Origin: Biomphalaria glabrata
Taxonomy: Eukaryota; Mollusca; Gastropoda; Planorbidae
Direction of reading: 5' to 3'
Length of the DNA stretch: 64,000 nucleotides
Assembly: GCF_947242115.1 (NCBI RefSeq)
Contig: NC_074718.1
Location: forward strand, 47,018,199-47,082,198
The position numbers and the translations under genes are program-made. Below the pieces are notes generated by a model. That model had not been told where the DNA came from. It searched no databases and saw only the letters and a program-made list of their open reading frames with translations. Shown piece by piece: positions 22,868 through 33,170 of this stretch (its first letter is position 1; each line of letters starts with the position of its first letter).

Positions 22868-23843
22868 ATCAAAAAAAAAATTTTGTCAATTTTTTTTTTT
22901 TTCAGTCTAAAACACTATCCCTACTGTCATGTCTGTACAATATATATGGCCAAAATTTTGGGGAAAGACAAAACAAACATATATCTTGATCTTGATGGAC
23001 ATCATCATGTTTCCCATCTTCATCAGTTCCTGGTAAAATTGTCCATGTTCCTATGTCACAAAGTTCACACTGTAGTTGAATGTTGACACCAAGAAAACAA
23101 TATGTACAGTTCCAATACAGTTATTGGTAAGAAAATATCCGGTATACAGTGTTCTAATCATCACTCATGTCATTGACGATGAAATAGTATAATACAGTGT
23201 AATAGTTTCACCAACTAATAGTACTAAGTCCATCAAGACATGTATACAGTCCCCATACGACGATGCCTTTGTCGATTCCACAGACATAAAACAGTTTTTC
23301 AGAGTAAATACACATGTATATAGTCCACATACGAAGATGCCTTTGCTGACTCCATAGGCATAAATCAGAGTTTTTCAGAGTAAATACTGTCATTGGCTAT
23401 ATGTTCATGGCTGGTCGCCTCACATCACACCAAACCTTACCTGTCAGACAAAATGTAATATTTGTGTCAAAACAGCTTTCCAAATTATTCTACTTAACTT
23501 TTTTGTTGGGTACCAATAAGTATATTTTCTCTCCACTTACCATTTCCAAACTGACCTAGCCTTTTACTAATGGATGATAATGATTATATAAAAAAAATAA
23601 TGACTGTAGATGATCATACTTACTTTAATTTACACCTTTGACTTCAATTATTGAAATTTTATAATTATCTCCCTTGATTTAATAAAATTCCCAATTTATA
23701 TTTTACTGAGTTATCTTCCTTTAAAGGAAATAAAATATATATAGTCCATATATAAACAACTTATTCATACCCATTGACTAGAACATATACATATATATAC
23801 ATGCATAAACAAATCAAAATGAATAATCATTATTTACAACAGT
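22868..23843. other. 3' non-coding region of the LTR element, with a 74-bp tandem pair
   Basis: About 1 kb lies between the end of pol and the 3' LTR. Two tandem copies of about 74 bp occupy 23238-23311 and 23312-23388, sharing ACATGTATA, ACGATGCCTTTG-like and TTTTTCAGAGTAAATAC words. No coding frame of interest is present. Confidence 0.7.
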
Positions 23844-26800
23844 TTATCTCACTGTAACTCTTGACAACATGTCAGCTACAATATTAATTTCTCCCCTAAT
23901 AGCCTCCAATTGAAAATTATATTCTTGTAAAATTAGAAACCACCTGTATAATCTACCATTTTTAATACTTTTTTCTTGCATAAACTTAAGAGGCCTGTGA
24001 TCAGATAACAATATGAATTTGTTTCCCAGTAAATAGCTTTCCAACTTAGTTACAACCCAAACAACAGCTAAAGCCTCCTTCTCTATGACACTGTATCTCT
24101 TCTCAGTATCAGATAATTTCCTACTTACATAAATTATTGGGTGTAATTTATCATACTGTTGCATCAAACAACCTCCTATAGCACTACCAGAAGCATCAGT
24201 AGTGACATAGAATATTTTAGAAACATCTGGTAATCTCAATATTAAATTTGTAGAAAAAATATGCTTAACTTTCTCTATAGCTTCTACACACTTTCTATTA
24301 CAAGTCACTTTTCTAGGCTGTCCTTTCTTTAATAACTGGTTTAATGGATTAACTAACTCTGCTAAATTTGGTATGTATTTTCTATAATAGTTTATCATCC
24401 CTAGTATTGATTTAATCTGTTTTTGTGTTGTTGGTATTTCTATTTCTAATATCTTCTTTACATTATCTTCAATGGGACTGATAGTATTATTTTTAACTCT
24501 ATGTCCTAAAAATGTGATTTCTTCTAAGCCTATCTCTACCTTTTCTGCTTGAACTGTTAGACCATTTTGTTTAATTAACTCAAAAATCTCCCTAATTCCT
24601 TTTAAATGTTCTTTCCAATCCTCATGAAAAATGCATATATCATCTAAGTAACAGATTACATTTTTTCTATGACCTATAACTGACATCATCATCCTATTAA
24701 AGGTAGCTGGAGCATTTATAAGCCCAAAGCTCATAAAGTTCCATTGGAATATTCCATAAGGAGTGATAAATGCAGTATAAGGTTTAGCTCTATTGGTTAA
24801 AGGAATTTGCCAATATCCTTTTGTCAGATCCAATTTTGTAAATACTTTAGCATTGGACAATTTGTGTAATATGTCATCAATGTTAGGCATAGGGTAAGGA
24901 TCAAATTCAGTTATCTTATTTAACTGTCTATAATCTATGCATAACCTTATATCCCCATTCTTTTTCTTTGCTATAACTATTGGTGAAGCATAAGCTGAAT
25001 TGGATGGTTCTATTATTCCTAGTTTTAATAAGTTGTCTATTTCATCTTTAACTTTTCCCTGTAAGTGTAATGGAATCCTATAAGGCTTCATGAAAATAGG
25101 TTTGTCACTAGTTAACTTTATGTCATGCTTTATGATATTTGTTTTTCCTGGCAAACTGGAAAAAATTTCTTTAAAATCATTGATTACATTTATTATGTCT
25201 TTTGTTTTTTCTGGAGATAAATTTTCTAAATTCAGTTTTTCCCATGTTTGATTATCTTTAGTTTCTAGTATAGGAATATTTTTAATATCATTTTCATTAG
25301 TTTCCTCATTGATTAAAACAATTAAACATTCATCTACTTGATTTTCATTTTCCACAGTTTCTGTATCTAACTTTTGAGTTTGATTTTCATTGTTTACTTC
25401 TGTATCCAAATTTTGAAATTGATTTTCATTTCTCTCATTGTATAACTTCAAATTATTTATATGATATGTTTTTATTTTTCCATTCATATTAATCTTATAG
25501 TTTACTTCACTTGTTTTATTTGTAACAACAAATGGACCCTTCCACTGTTTTCCTAATTTGTTTTTTAAGTCAATTACCAAAAGTAATACCTTGTCTCCTA
25601 CCTCCAATGTTCTTAATTTTCTTTTTTCATTTAAGTTCTCATGTACTGTTTCTTTATATTTCATGTTATTCTCAAAAGCTTCCGCCCATATTTGTTTTAA
25701 ATCTAAAGCTGTTTCATTGTCATTTTCCTTTTCTATTTTATTTAAGATCAAACTTTCTTTAAAAATTTGTATTTCATCCCTAGGTTTCCTTCCATGTACT
25801 AACTCATATGGTGAAAATTGAGTTGCCTCATGAATATTATTTCTAATAGAAAATAGAACAAAATTAATATATTGATCCCAGTTTTTCTGATTATTTTCTA
25901 CAATTTTAGCTAAGGATCTTTTTATAACACCGTTAAGGCGTTCACAAAGCCCGTTGGCTTCCGGGTGGAATGGCGATGATTTAATGTGTTCTATACCATA
26001 TTTTAATATCCATCTTTTAAATAACTCAGATGTAAACATAGAAGCATTGTCTGATAGTAATGTTTTTGGTATCCCATGTCTGACTATGAACTTTTGATCT
26101 AAAGCATTAATAATATTTTCTGTGTCTATATTGGATAATACCACTGCTTCAGGATATCTACTGAACATGTCTACTATTGTCAATATGTACTTATTATTAT
26201 GTTCTGTTTTAGTTAAAGGTCCTATGATGTCTATTGCTATTTTTTGAAATGGTTTATTTGGTTCATCCATTGACTGTAATGGAGCTTTACCTAATTTACC
26301 CTTAAGTCCCCTTCTTTGACACATATCACATGATCTTATGTATTTTGATATGGTTCCTTTCATTTTAGGCCAAAATACTTGAGTTGCTAAATTTCTAAAA
26401 CATTTCTTTATACCTCTATGTCCACTTAAATTACTGTCATGTGACAAAATCATGACATCCTTCCAATACTTTTGTGGTAAGACTAATTGTTTTATTTCTC
26501 TATCATTTATTTTTGTTTTCCTAAATAGTATTCCTTCTTCTATGACATATTTCTCCATTGGGTTATTATTTCTCCTGTCACTAATTCTGTCATATGTTTT
26601 CCCAATGATGTTATCTTGTTTTTGTTCTTGAGCCAATTTGTTTATTCCTTTCAATTTTTCTGTTTTCATTTCTTCAGTTCCATCTTTCTGTTTTTCTGCT
26701 TGCGTTTCGTCTTGTTTTTGACCTTGTATTTCAACCTCTTTCTCTTTATCTTCTTCACCATTAACTATTTCATCATTCATATCAATAAGTTCCTGAGTTT

Positions 26801-28508
26801 CTTGTTTTGGCTTGTTCTTAGATCTGGTTATTACCATATTACTAATGTAATTATCTGTTTCAGTATTCCTATTCTGCTGTAACCTTTCATATTTCTTTTC
26901 CCATGCTTCAATTTCCTGTCTTGAACATTCCTTCAAACCTGTTAAGTTTCCAATTAACATATCATGTCTCATGTTAGGCATGGCTACTCCCTCACAATGG
27001 CCAGTGTAAAAAGGTGTCTCAATAAACACTTTAAATACTTTAAATTCCTTTATACTGCCATCTGCCAACTCCACTTTCCTTGTATATCCCCTATAATATT
27101 GCGCCTCAATGAGATCAGCCCGAACCACGAGTGTGTTACAGCCACTATCTCGGATTGCCTTTATTGGAACATTGTTAATAAAAGCTGGGTAGAAAGCAAA
27201 ATTGTTTTTATTTTCCCTAACAAAAAACACTCTGTCAGAATCTCTATTTTTATATTCCCTGCTTTTACTCCTATTGTATGTGTTATTATTGTAATTGTTG
27301 TTGTAATTGCTGTACCTATTCCTACTGTCTGCTCTGTAATTATTTCTACTATCTGTCCTATTGTAATTATGTGTACTACTTGATCTATTATAATTATTCC
27401 TACTGTTTGACCTGTTTTGTGTTCCCCTGCATCTCATAGCCATATGTCCTTTTTTCCCACATCTATAACATGTAACATCCCTGTTGTTTGACCTATCTCT
27501 ACTATTGCTATATCTAAAATGTTGGCTATCCCTACTTCTATTTCTACTTCTTTCATTGTTTTCCTGTGTATATCCCACTAGATCAATATTCTTTTTATCT
27601 TTACATGAAAAAAGGTTGTTGGGATAGGCATTTTTATATGTTCTTATTATCTCAGTAACATCATCCAAAACTTTGGGATTCCTTTCTTTGATAAATGATT
27701 GTAATTGAGGGTCACACTTGGCTACAAAATTATCAAGTAATATAAAATTTTTTAATCCCTCAAAGGTACTGTCAATCTTCTCAAATCCCAGCCATTTATT
27801 AAAATAGTCTTTTTCCAAATTTATAGTGGTTTGTGGTTCTATCTGATTGGAAGGTGTGTTTTCAAAATATTTTTTTCTGAATGTGCTGGCATTGTGTCCA
27901 TATGCATTCAGCAATTCCTTTTTTAAAACTTGGTAGCTATTTTGTACAGTATGATTATGGTTTTGACAAATTGTAAGAGCTTGCCCTTGTACAAAGTCTA
28001 ACAAAATTTGAGACCACTCTTCCTCCCTTATATTACAATTAACCATTTTAATTTCATATCTCTTTAGGTAATCTGAAATGCAATCTCTAGCCTCCTGAAA
28101 GGGTTGTAGTTTTTTCCTCAACCAATGGTTGTTATCACTTGAAATATTAGTGTTGTTTGTATGATTATTACTATTATTGGTTTCAATGTGATTGTCTGGG
28201 GCACTGGTAGTATTAGTATTAGATCTATCATTAGTATTATTGCTATTAACTTTTTGTTTATTTTGTTCAGCTTCAATTCTCAATTTCTCAAGATCATATT
28301 GTAATTTCCTATCTGCTTCTTCTTTTATTAATTGTGCTTCCCTATCTTTTTCTTTCTCCCTTATCTGATCAATTCTATCTCTCTCTATTGTCACCATTTG
28401 CTGTACATAGCTAGTTAGGTCCTTCCCTTTAAGTTCTAATTGTTTAGCCTCAGCAATAATTTGCTGGCGAAAAGTCTCCATATAATCAAAGTTTGGAGCT
28501 GTTGCCAT
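23844..28508 (-). CDS. Gag-pol polyprotein, integrase before reverse transcriptase
   Basis: One frame of 1554 residues, starting MATAPNFDYMETF. Residues 1-340 are gag, with a coiled basic-acidic N-terminus and an asparagine-rich linker. Residues 346-360 are a CCHC knuckle (CYRCGKKGHMAMRC). An aspartic protease has DSG near residue 454. A charged linker covers about 560-650. Integrase follows at about 680-870, with the HHCC finger (SGHRGIKKCF...CDMCQRRG), first Asp in IAIDIIGPL, second in LLSDNASMF and Glu in HPEANGLCERLNG. Reverse transcriptase covers about 1150-1340, with IRLCIDYRQLN and the active site YLDDI near residue 1286. RNase H begins at TTDASGSAIGG near residue 1435 and runs to the end (ADMLSR). 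The product would make the particle and carry out reverse transcription and integration. Fusing gag to pol in one frame means no recoding signal is needed. No chromodomain follows the integrase. Confidence 0.95.
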   Translation of the reverse strand: MATAPNFDYMETFRQQIIAEAKQLELKGKDLTSYVQQMVTIERDRIDQIREKEKDREAQLIKEEADRKLQYDLEKLRIEAEQNKQKVNSNNTNDRSNTNTTSAPDNHIETNNSNNHTNNTNISSDNNHWLRKKLQPFQEARDCISDYLKRYEIKMVNCNIREEEWSQILLDFVQGQALTICQNHNHTVQNSYQVLKKELLNAYGHNASTFRKKYFENTPSNQIEPQTTINLEKDYFNKWLGFEKIDSTFEGLKNFILLDNFVAKCDPQLQSFIKERNPKVLDDVTEIIRTYKNAYPNNLFSCKDKKNIDLVGYTQENNERSRNRSRDSQHFRYSNSRDRSNNRDVTCYRCGKKGHMAMRCRGTQNRSNSRNNYNRSSSTHNYNRTDSRNNYRADSRNRYSNYNNNYNNNTYNRSKSREYKNRDSDRVFFVRENKNNFAFYPAFINNVPIKAIRDSGCNTLVVRADLIEAQYYRGYTRKVELADGSIKEFKVFKVFIETPFYTGHCEGVAMPNMRHDMLIGNLTGLKECSRQEIEAWEKKYERLQQNRNTETDNYISNMVITRSKNKPKQETQELIDMNDEIVNGEEDKEKEVEIQGQKQDETQAEKQKDGTEEMKTEKLKGINKLAQEQKQDNIIGKTYDRISDRRNNNPMEKYVIEEGILFRKTKINDREIKQLVLPQKYWKDVMILSHDSNLSGHRGIKKCFRNLATQVFWPKMKGTISKYIRSCDMCQRRGLKGKLGKAPLQSMDEPNKPFQKIAIDIIGPLTKTEHNNKYILTIVDMFSRYPEAVVLSNIDTENIINALDQKFIVRHGIPKTLLSDNASMFTSELFKRWILKYGIEHIKSSPFHPEANGLCERLNGVIKRSLAKIVENNQKNWDQYINFVLFSIRNNIHEATQFSPYELVHGRKPRDEIQIFKESLILNKIEKENDNETALDLKQIWAEAFENNMKYKETVHENLNEKRKLRTLEVGDKVLLLVIDLKNKLGKQWKGPFVVTNKTSEVNYKINMNGKIKTYHINNLKLYNERNENQFQNLDTEVNNENQTQKLDTETVENENQVDECLIVLINEETNENDIKNIPILETKDNQTWEKLNLENLSPEKTKDIINVINDFKEIFSSLPGKTNIIKHDIKLTSDKPIFMKPYRIPLHLQGKVKDEIDNLLKLGIIEPSNSAYASPIVIAKKKNGDIRLCIDYRQLNKITEFDPYPMPNIDDILHKLSNAKVFTKLDLTKGYWQIPLTNRAKPYTAFITPYGIFQWNFMSFGLINAPATFNRMMMSVIGHRKNVICYLDDICIFHEDWKEHLKGIREIFELIKQNGLTVQAEKVEIGLEEITFLGHRVKNNTISPIEDNVKKILEIEIPTTQKQIKSILGMINYYRKYIPNLAELVNPLNQLLKKGQPRKVTCNRKCVEAIEKVKHIFSTNLILRLPDVSKIFYVTTDASGSAIGGCLMQQYDKLHPIIYVSRKLSDTEKRYSVIEKEALAVVWVVTKLESYLLGNKFILLSDHRPLKFMQEKSIKNGRLYRWFLILQEYNFQLEAIRGEINIVADMLSRVTVR

Positions 28509-30490
28509 TATGCTTATTTTATTTTAAACAATGTCTCAATATAGTTTTGATATGGCCTCCCTATTGGCCTAAATATCCCAATTTAGTTTTCACAAAAACT
28601 CACTTTCAAATACTTCTTGTAATATATATATATTTAAATACCTTTGCTCAGTGTTATATCAACAAATATTACCTCAGTGGACTTACTCACAGCCACAATA
28701 CTTGAATACAACTCAAAATTTTATATCACCTTAATTCAGTGGACTTACTTTAGACCACATAAACAAATATCATATTATATACTTTTATCAATACCTCAAT
28801 ACTTAATTCAATGGACTTACTTCTTGCCAATAAATACCCCTAGGACTATTCTAGTCACTAGTCTAGATTCAATACAACTTCAATACAACTTCAAATAGAT
28901 AAATCAATATTATACCTCCAACAGTAAATCACAATCCAGTGATACTGACAAAAAATTTTATTCTGACCAATTAGACTGTGTTTAAACACATCTATAAAAT
29001 AATGTCAACCGATTAATCGGGACAAAAGATCTATATATAAATAATTACTCCTTAGACTCAGTTGTCTTCAGGATAAAATAGATCTAAGGCTCTCATAGGT
29101 ATAACAATTTAGTTAATACCTGGAAACAATCTAGAATTTATAATCTAGATTAAACGTGGCTTACCTTATCTACTTAAGATAAAATTACTAATATATAATA
29201 AGAATAGTGTAAAATAAACGTAATAAGACACAAAAAAAAATAAATCTATTCTAATGAGATGAGACTTTTTAGAGGAAGTATACACTGAAAGAGACAAATA
29301 AAGATGACTTCAACTGACTTCTAAAAAAAATAAAATGTACGTGGATACGAACAAAACAAGACAATCTAAACAATCATCGAGACTTTATTAAATGGAGCAG
29401 GTCCACTTTCTAATGTGTCCTATAATGACGCCCTTATCAGGCAACCTGCTCTTAACAAAGATCTACTGTCCCTAATAGACTTAATTTAATAATAATGGAG
29501 AGAAAAAATAAACTTATCTTTAGTTAGATCCCCTTTGTTCAGTCCACGGAGCTACAACGGTCAGTTCCACACAAGTTCCCCACTGTCTTAGTCTTAGGCA
29601 AGGCAAGGTGTGCTCCCACAGGCTACTCGACAGGCAGTACTGAGTTAGGCCAATCTCTCCTGGTGCTGCCACAGTATGGTACGGTTCTCAGATAAAGTCC
29701 TCTGGTAGGGTTCCAAGGTTCCGGTTCCACTTGATGATCTGTTGGTGCTGGCTTCTGTCTTCAGGTCATGAACATAAGTCAATACTGAGACAAGCTGGTG
29801 GTGCTGTCTCCAGAGAGGTAAAAAAAATGACAAAGTCCAACTCTCTCTTTTGATGAATATAAATTAGTCAACTTTACAAGTTGAATAGATGGTCACGCAG
29901 TGTGGTAGTAGGGTATACCATCACTCGTGTGTAGATTAGATTGCAAGCTCAGCAACACTGCAACAGTCAATTAATAGCTTGAAAAACAAACCTGACAAGG
30001 TGACTCGATCCAACGGTCAGCTTGTAGATACTAGATATGTAGACTCAGATGACTTTCCGTACTCACAATAAACAGATAAACCTGACAAAATGAGGTATCT
30101 TCACTCTTGAGGTATATAGGTAGAGGTATACTGACGACGGACTGCCCTAAATCACTTCAACGGACGAAATAGTTCTGGATTCAGACACAATAGATATAGA
30201 TCTAGTCAATATAGATCCAAGTTCAATCTAAAAATATCCAACATGGCTGACAAAGCTAGACGCTGGTAACGGTTTCGAATTTTCTCTAATAGAAAGTCTA
30301 GATCCACTGGAACAAAGATGCCAAAATCCAGCTGCAGTCCAGATAATTAGCACAGACGTAGGGTAGATCTAGTAGAAATAAACGAATGTTAATCCAGTAC
30401 TTCTCCAGTGTACTTCGCCAAGTGTAGAATTGTAGATAGCTATATCCAGAACATGAAGTTAACTAGATTGTAGATCAAAATGACGCCCTG
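28509..30490 (-). other. Long leader of the LTR element
   Basis: About 2 kb of non-coding sequence separates the primer-binding site from the gag start, long for the family. It contains three copies of a TTCAGTGGACTTACT-like word (near 28673, 28733 and 28805) in an AT-rich stretch and several AGATCTA words. The short frame at 29645-29833 has no recognisable domain. Packaging or translation signals would be expected here but cannot be identified by eye. Confidence 0.6.
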
Positions 30491-30507
30491 GCCGTCGTGG
30501 GTCGCCA
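30491..30507 (-). other. Primer-binding-like site
   Basis: On the minus strand, four bases inside the 5' LTR, the sequence reads TGGCGACCCACGACGGC. It begins with TGG, the complement of the CCA end of a tRNA, and its start resembles the complement of an arginine-type tRNA 3' end. The tRNA identity is inference. Confidence 0.65.
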
Positions 30508-30511
30508 CATC

Positions 30512-30803
30512 TGTTGATGGTCTATTTTGTTGATGAGTATATATATGTTACTGGTGCATGCGAGTCCATATGACACAACAACAGAATGAATCAAGAATAT
30601 ACTTAATAACGCAGGCTGATAACTTCAACAATTTAATAAACAATAAAAAGGGCACAGTCCTCTGTCGTCGCTAGCCTAGCGTCGTCCTCTTAGGCGTCTT
30701 GTCCGTTATTCTTCTTGTTCATTATCCTACTCTGTTCTTACTCGTCACATTACTTAGGAAAAACCCGATTCACATCAACTTCTACGCATCTTGTGTCATT
30801 ACA
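30512..30803 (-). repeat. LTR (5' LTR of the minus-strand element)
   Basis: This 292-bp repeat reads as identical to 22559-22850. In the element's direction it starts TGTAATGACACAAG and should carry the promoter. The AATAAACAATAAAAAGG stretch near 30642 lies on the plus strand, so it is not a clear signal for the element. Confidence 0.95.
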
Positions 30804-32908
30804 TCTGTCACCTTGTTTAGTCTGTTCTTGTTTGAAAGTCAAGCACTTTATCTCTCAGTCACCTTGTTTAGTCTGTCCTTGTTTGAAAGTCAAGCACTTT
30901 ATCTCTGTCACCTTGTTTTTCGTTTGTCCTTGTTTGAAAGTCAAGCACTTTATCTCTCAGTCACCTTGTTTAGTCTGTCCTTGTTTGAAAGTCAAGCACT
31001 TTATCTCTCAGTCACTTTGTTTAGCCTGTCCTTGTTTGAAAGTCAAGCACTTTATCTCTCAGTCACCTTGTTTAGTCTGTCCTTGTTTGAAAGTCAAGCA
31101 CTTTATCTCTCAGTCACCTTGTTTAGTCTGTCCTTGTTTGAAAGTCAAACACTTTATCTCTCAGTCACCTTGTTTAGTCTGTCCTTGTTTGAAAGTCAAG
31201 CACTTTATCTCTGTCACCTTGTTTAGTCTGTTCTTGTTTGAAAGTCAAGCACTTTTTCTCTCAGTCACCTTGTTTAGCCTGTCCTTGTTTGAAAGTCAAG
31301 CACTTTATCTCTGTCACCTTGTTTAGTTTGTCCTTGTTTGAAAGTCAAGCACTTTATCTCTCAGTCACCTTGTTTAGCCTGTCCTTGTTTGAAAGTCAAG
31401 CACTTTATCTCTCAGTCATCTTGTTTAGTCTGTCCTTGTTTGAAAGTCAAGCACTTTATCTCTCAGTCACCTTGTTTAGTCTGTCCTTGTTTGAAAGTCA
31501 AGCACTTTATCTCTCAGTCACCTTGTTTAGTCTGTCCTTGTTTGAAAGTCAAGCACTTTATCTCTCAGTCACCTTGTTTAGTCTGTCCTTGTTTGAAAGT
31601 CAAGCACTTTATCTCTCAGTCACCTTGTTTAGTCTGTCCTTGTTTGAAAGTCAAGCACTTTATCTCTCAGTCACCTTGTTTAGTCTGTCCTTGTTTGAAA
31701 GTCAAACACTTTATCTCTCAGTCACCTTGTTTAGTCTGTCCTTGTTTGAAAGTCAAGCACTTTATCTCTGTCACCTTGTTTAGTCTGTTCTTGTTTGAAA
31801 GTCAAGCACTTTTTCTCTCAGTCACCTTGTTTAGCCTGTCCTTGTTTGAAAGTCAAGCACTTTATCTCTGTCACCTTGTTTAGTTTGTCCTTGTTTGAAA
31901 GTCAAGCACTTTATCTCTCAGTCACCTTGTTTAGCCTGTCCTTGTTTGAAAGTCAAGCACTTTATCTCTCAGTCATCTTGTTTAGTCTGTCCTTGTTTGA
32001 AAGTCAAGCACTTTATCTCTCAGTCACCTTGTTTAGTCTGTCCTTGTTTGAAAGTCAAGCACTTTATCTCTCAGTCACCTTGTTTAGTCTGTCCTTGTTT
32101 GAAAGTCAAGCACTTTATCTCTGTCACCTTGTTTAGTCTGTTCTTGTTTGAAAGTCAAGCACTTTATCTCTCAGTCACCTTGTTTAGTCTGTCCTTGTTT
32201 GAAAGTCAAGCACTTTATCTCTGTCACCTTGTTTCCGTTTGTCCTTGTTTGAAAGTCAAGCACTTTATCTCTCAGTCACCTTGTTTAGCCTGTCCTTGTT
32301 TGAAAGTCAAGCACTTTATCTCTCAGTCACCTTGTTTAGCCTGTATTTGTTTGAAAGTCAAGCACTTTATCTCTCAGTCACCTTGTTTAGTCTGTCCTTG
32401 TTTGAAAGTCAAGCACTTTATCTCTCAGTCACCTTGTTTAGTCTGTCCTTGTTTGAAAGTCAAACACTTTATCTCTCAGTCACCTTGTTTAGTCTGTCCT
32501 TGTTTGAAAGTCAAGCACTTTATCTCTGTCACCTTGTTTAGTCTGTTCTTGTTTGAAAGTCAAGCACTTTTTCTCTCAGTCACCTTGTTTAGTCTGTCCT
32601 TGTTTGAAAGTCAAGCACTTTATCTCTGTCACCTTGTTTCCATTTGTCCTTGTTTGAAAGTCAAGCACTTTATCTCTGTCACCTTGTTTAGTTTGTCCTT
32701 GTTTGAAAGTCAAGCACTTTATCTCTCAGTCACCTTGTTTAGTCTGTCCTTGTTTGAAAGTCAAGCACTTTATCTCTCAGTCACCTTGTTTAGCCTGTCC
32801 TTGTTTGAAAGTCAAGCACTTTATCTCTCAGTCACCTTGTTTAGTCTGTCCTTGTTTGAAAGTCAAGCACTTTATCATCTCTCAGTCACCTTGTTTAGTC
32901 TGTCCTTG
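30804..32908. repeat. 51-bp minisatellite array, right part
   Basis: About 41 further units of the same 51-bp repeat follow the LTR element, starting with TCTG (the duplicated target) and finishing inside a last unit near 32908 with CTGTCCTTGATTGC. The same variants occur as on the left, plus single-copy ones such as TTTTTCGTTTG near 30915, CTGTATTTG near 32343 and TATCATCTCTCAG near 32876. No SINE sequence is present at this right end. Confidence 0.97.
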
Positions 32909-33170
32909 ATTGCTTGTCTTCTGTATAATTGTATGTTGAATAGCAAAGCCACAACTATGATTTAAATAATAAAAAAAAAGAATTGTGATCTATTTAGACA
33001 TCTATGGTTTATAGAAAACATGTTGATGTAATTGCCCAATCCAATGCAAGTATTTTTGGACCGATCTTTTTGTAGTCAATGTATTCTATATGATGGCCTG
33101 GGATTTGATTCTGTATAATAGTTTCTTCAGAAATCAATAACAACCTGGTTATGATATTCAATTCTCGCAG

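Larger units (their letters stand above)
22559..30803 (-). mobile_element. Gmr1-type Ty3-like LTR retrotransposon, appears whole
   Basis: This 8245-bp element sits on the minus strand inside the 51-bp array. It has 292-bp terminal repeats that read as identical, a 4-bp target duplication TCTG, a primer-binding-like site, a purine tract and one 1554-codon frame. The domain order is gag, protease, integrase, reverse transcriptase, RNase H. Ty3/gypsy elements normally carry integrase last; the integrase-first order with Ty3-like reverse transcriptase is the hallmark of Gmr1-like elements, first described from deuterostomes. The matching LTRs point to a very recent insertion. It looks whole. No envelope frame is visible. 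Confidence 0.93.

Noticed and set aside
25532-27383. Plus-strand frames inside the LTR element
   Set aside because: They are shadows of the minus-strand gag-pol frame, which carries all the domain motifs.
17525-32908. CRISPR-like regular array
   Set aside because: There are no unique spacers; the entire 51-bp unit repeats, and the context is an animal intron.
30699-32965. Long open frames over the right part of the array and LTR border
   Set aside because: Same cause as the left part; they begin in LTR sequence and run through repeat units.
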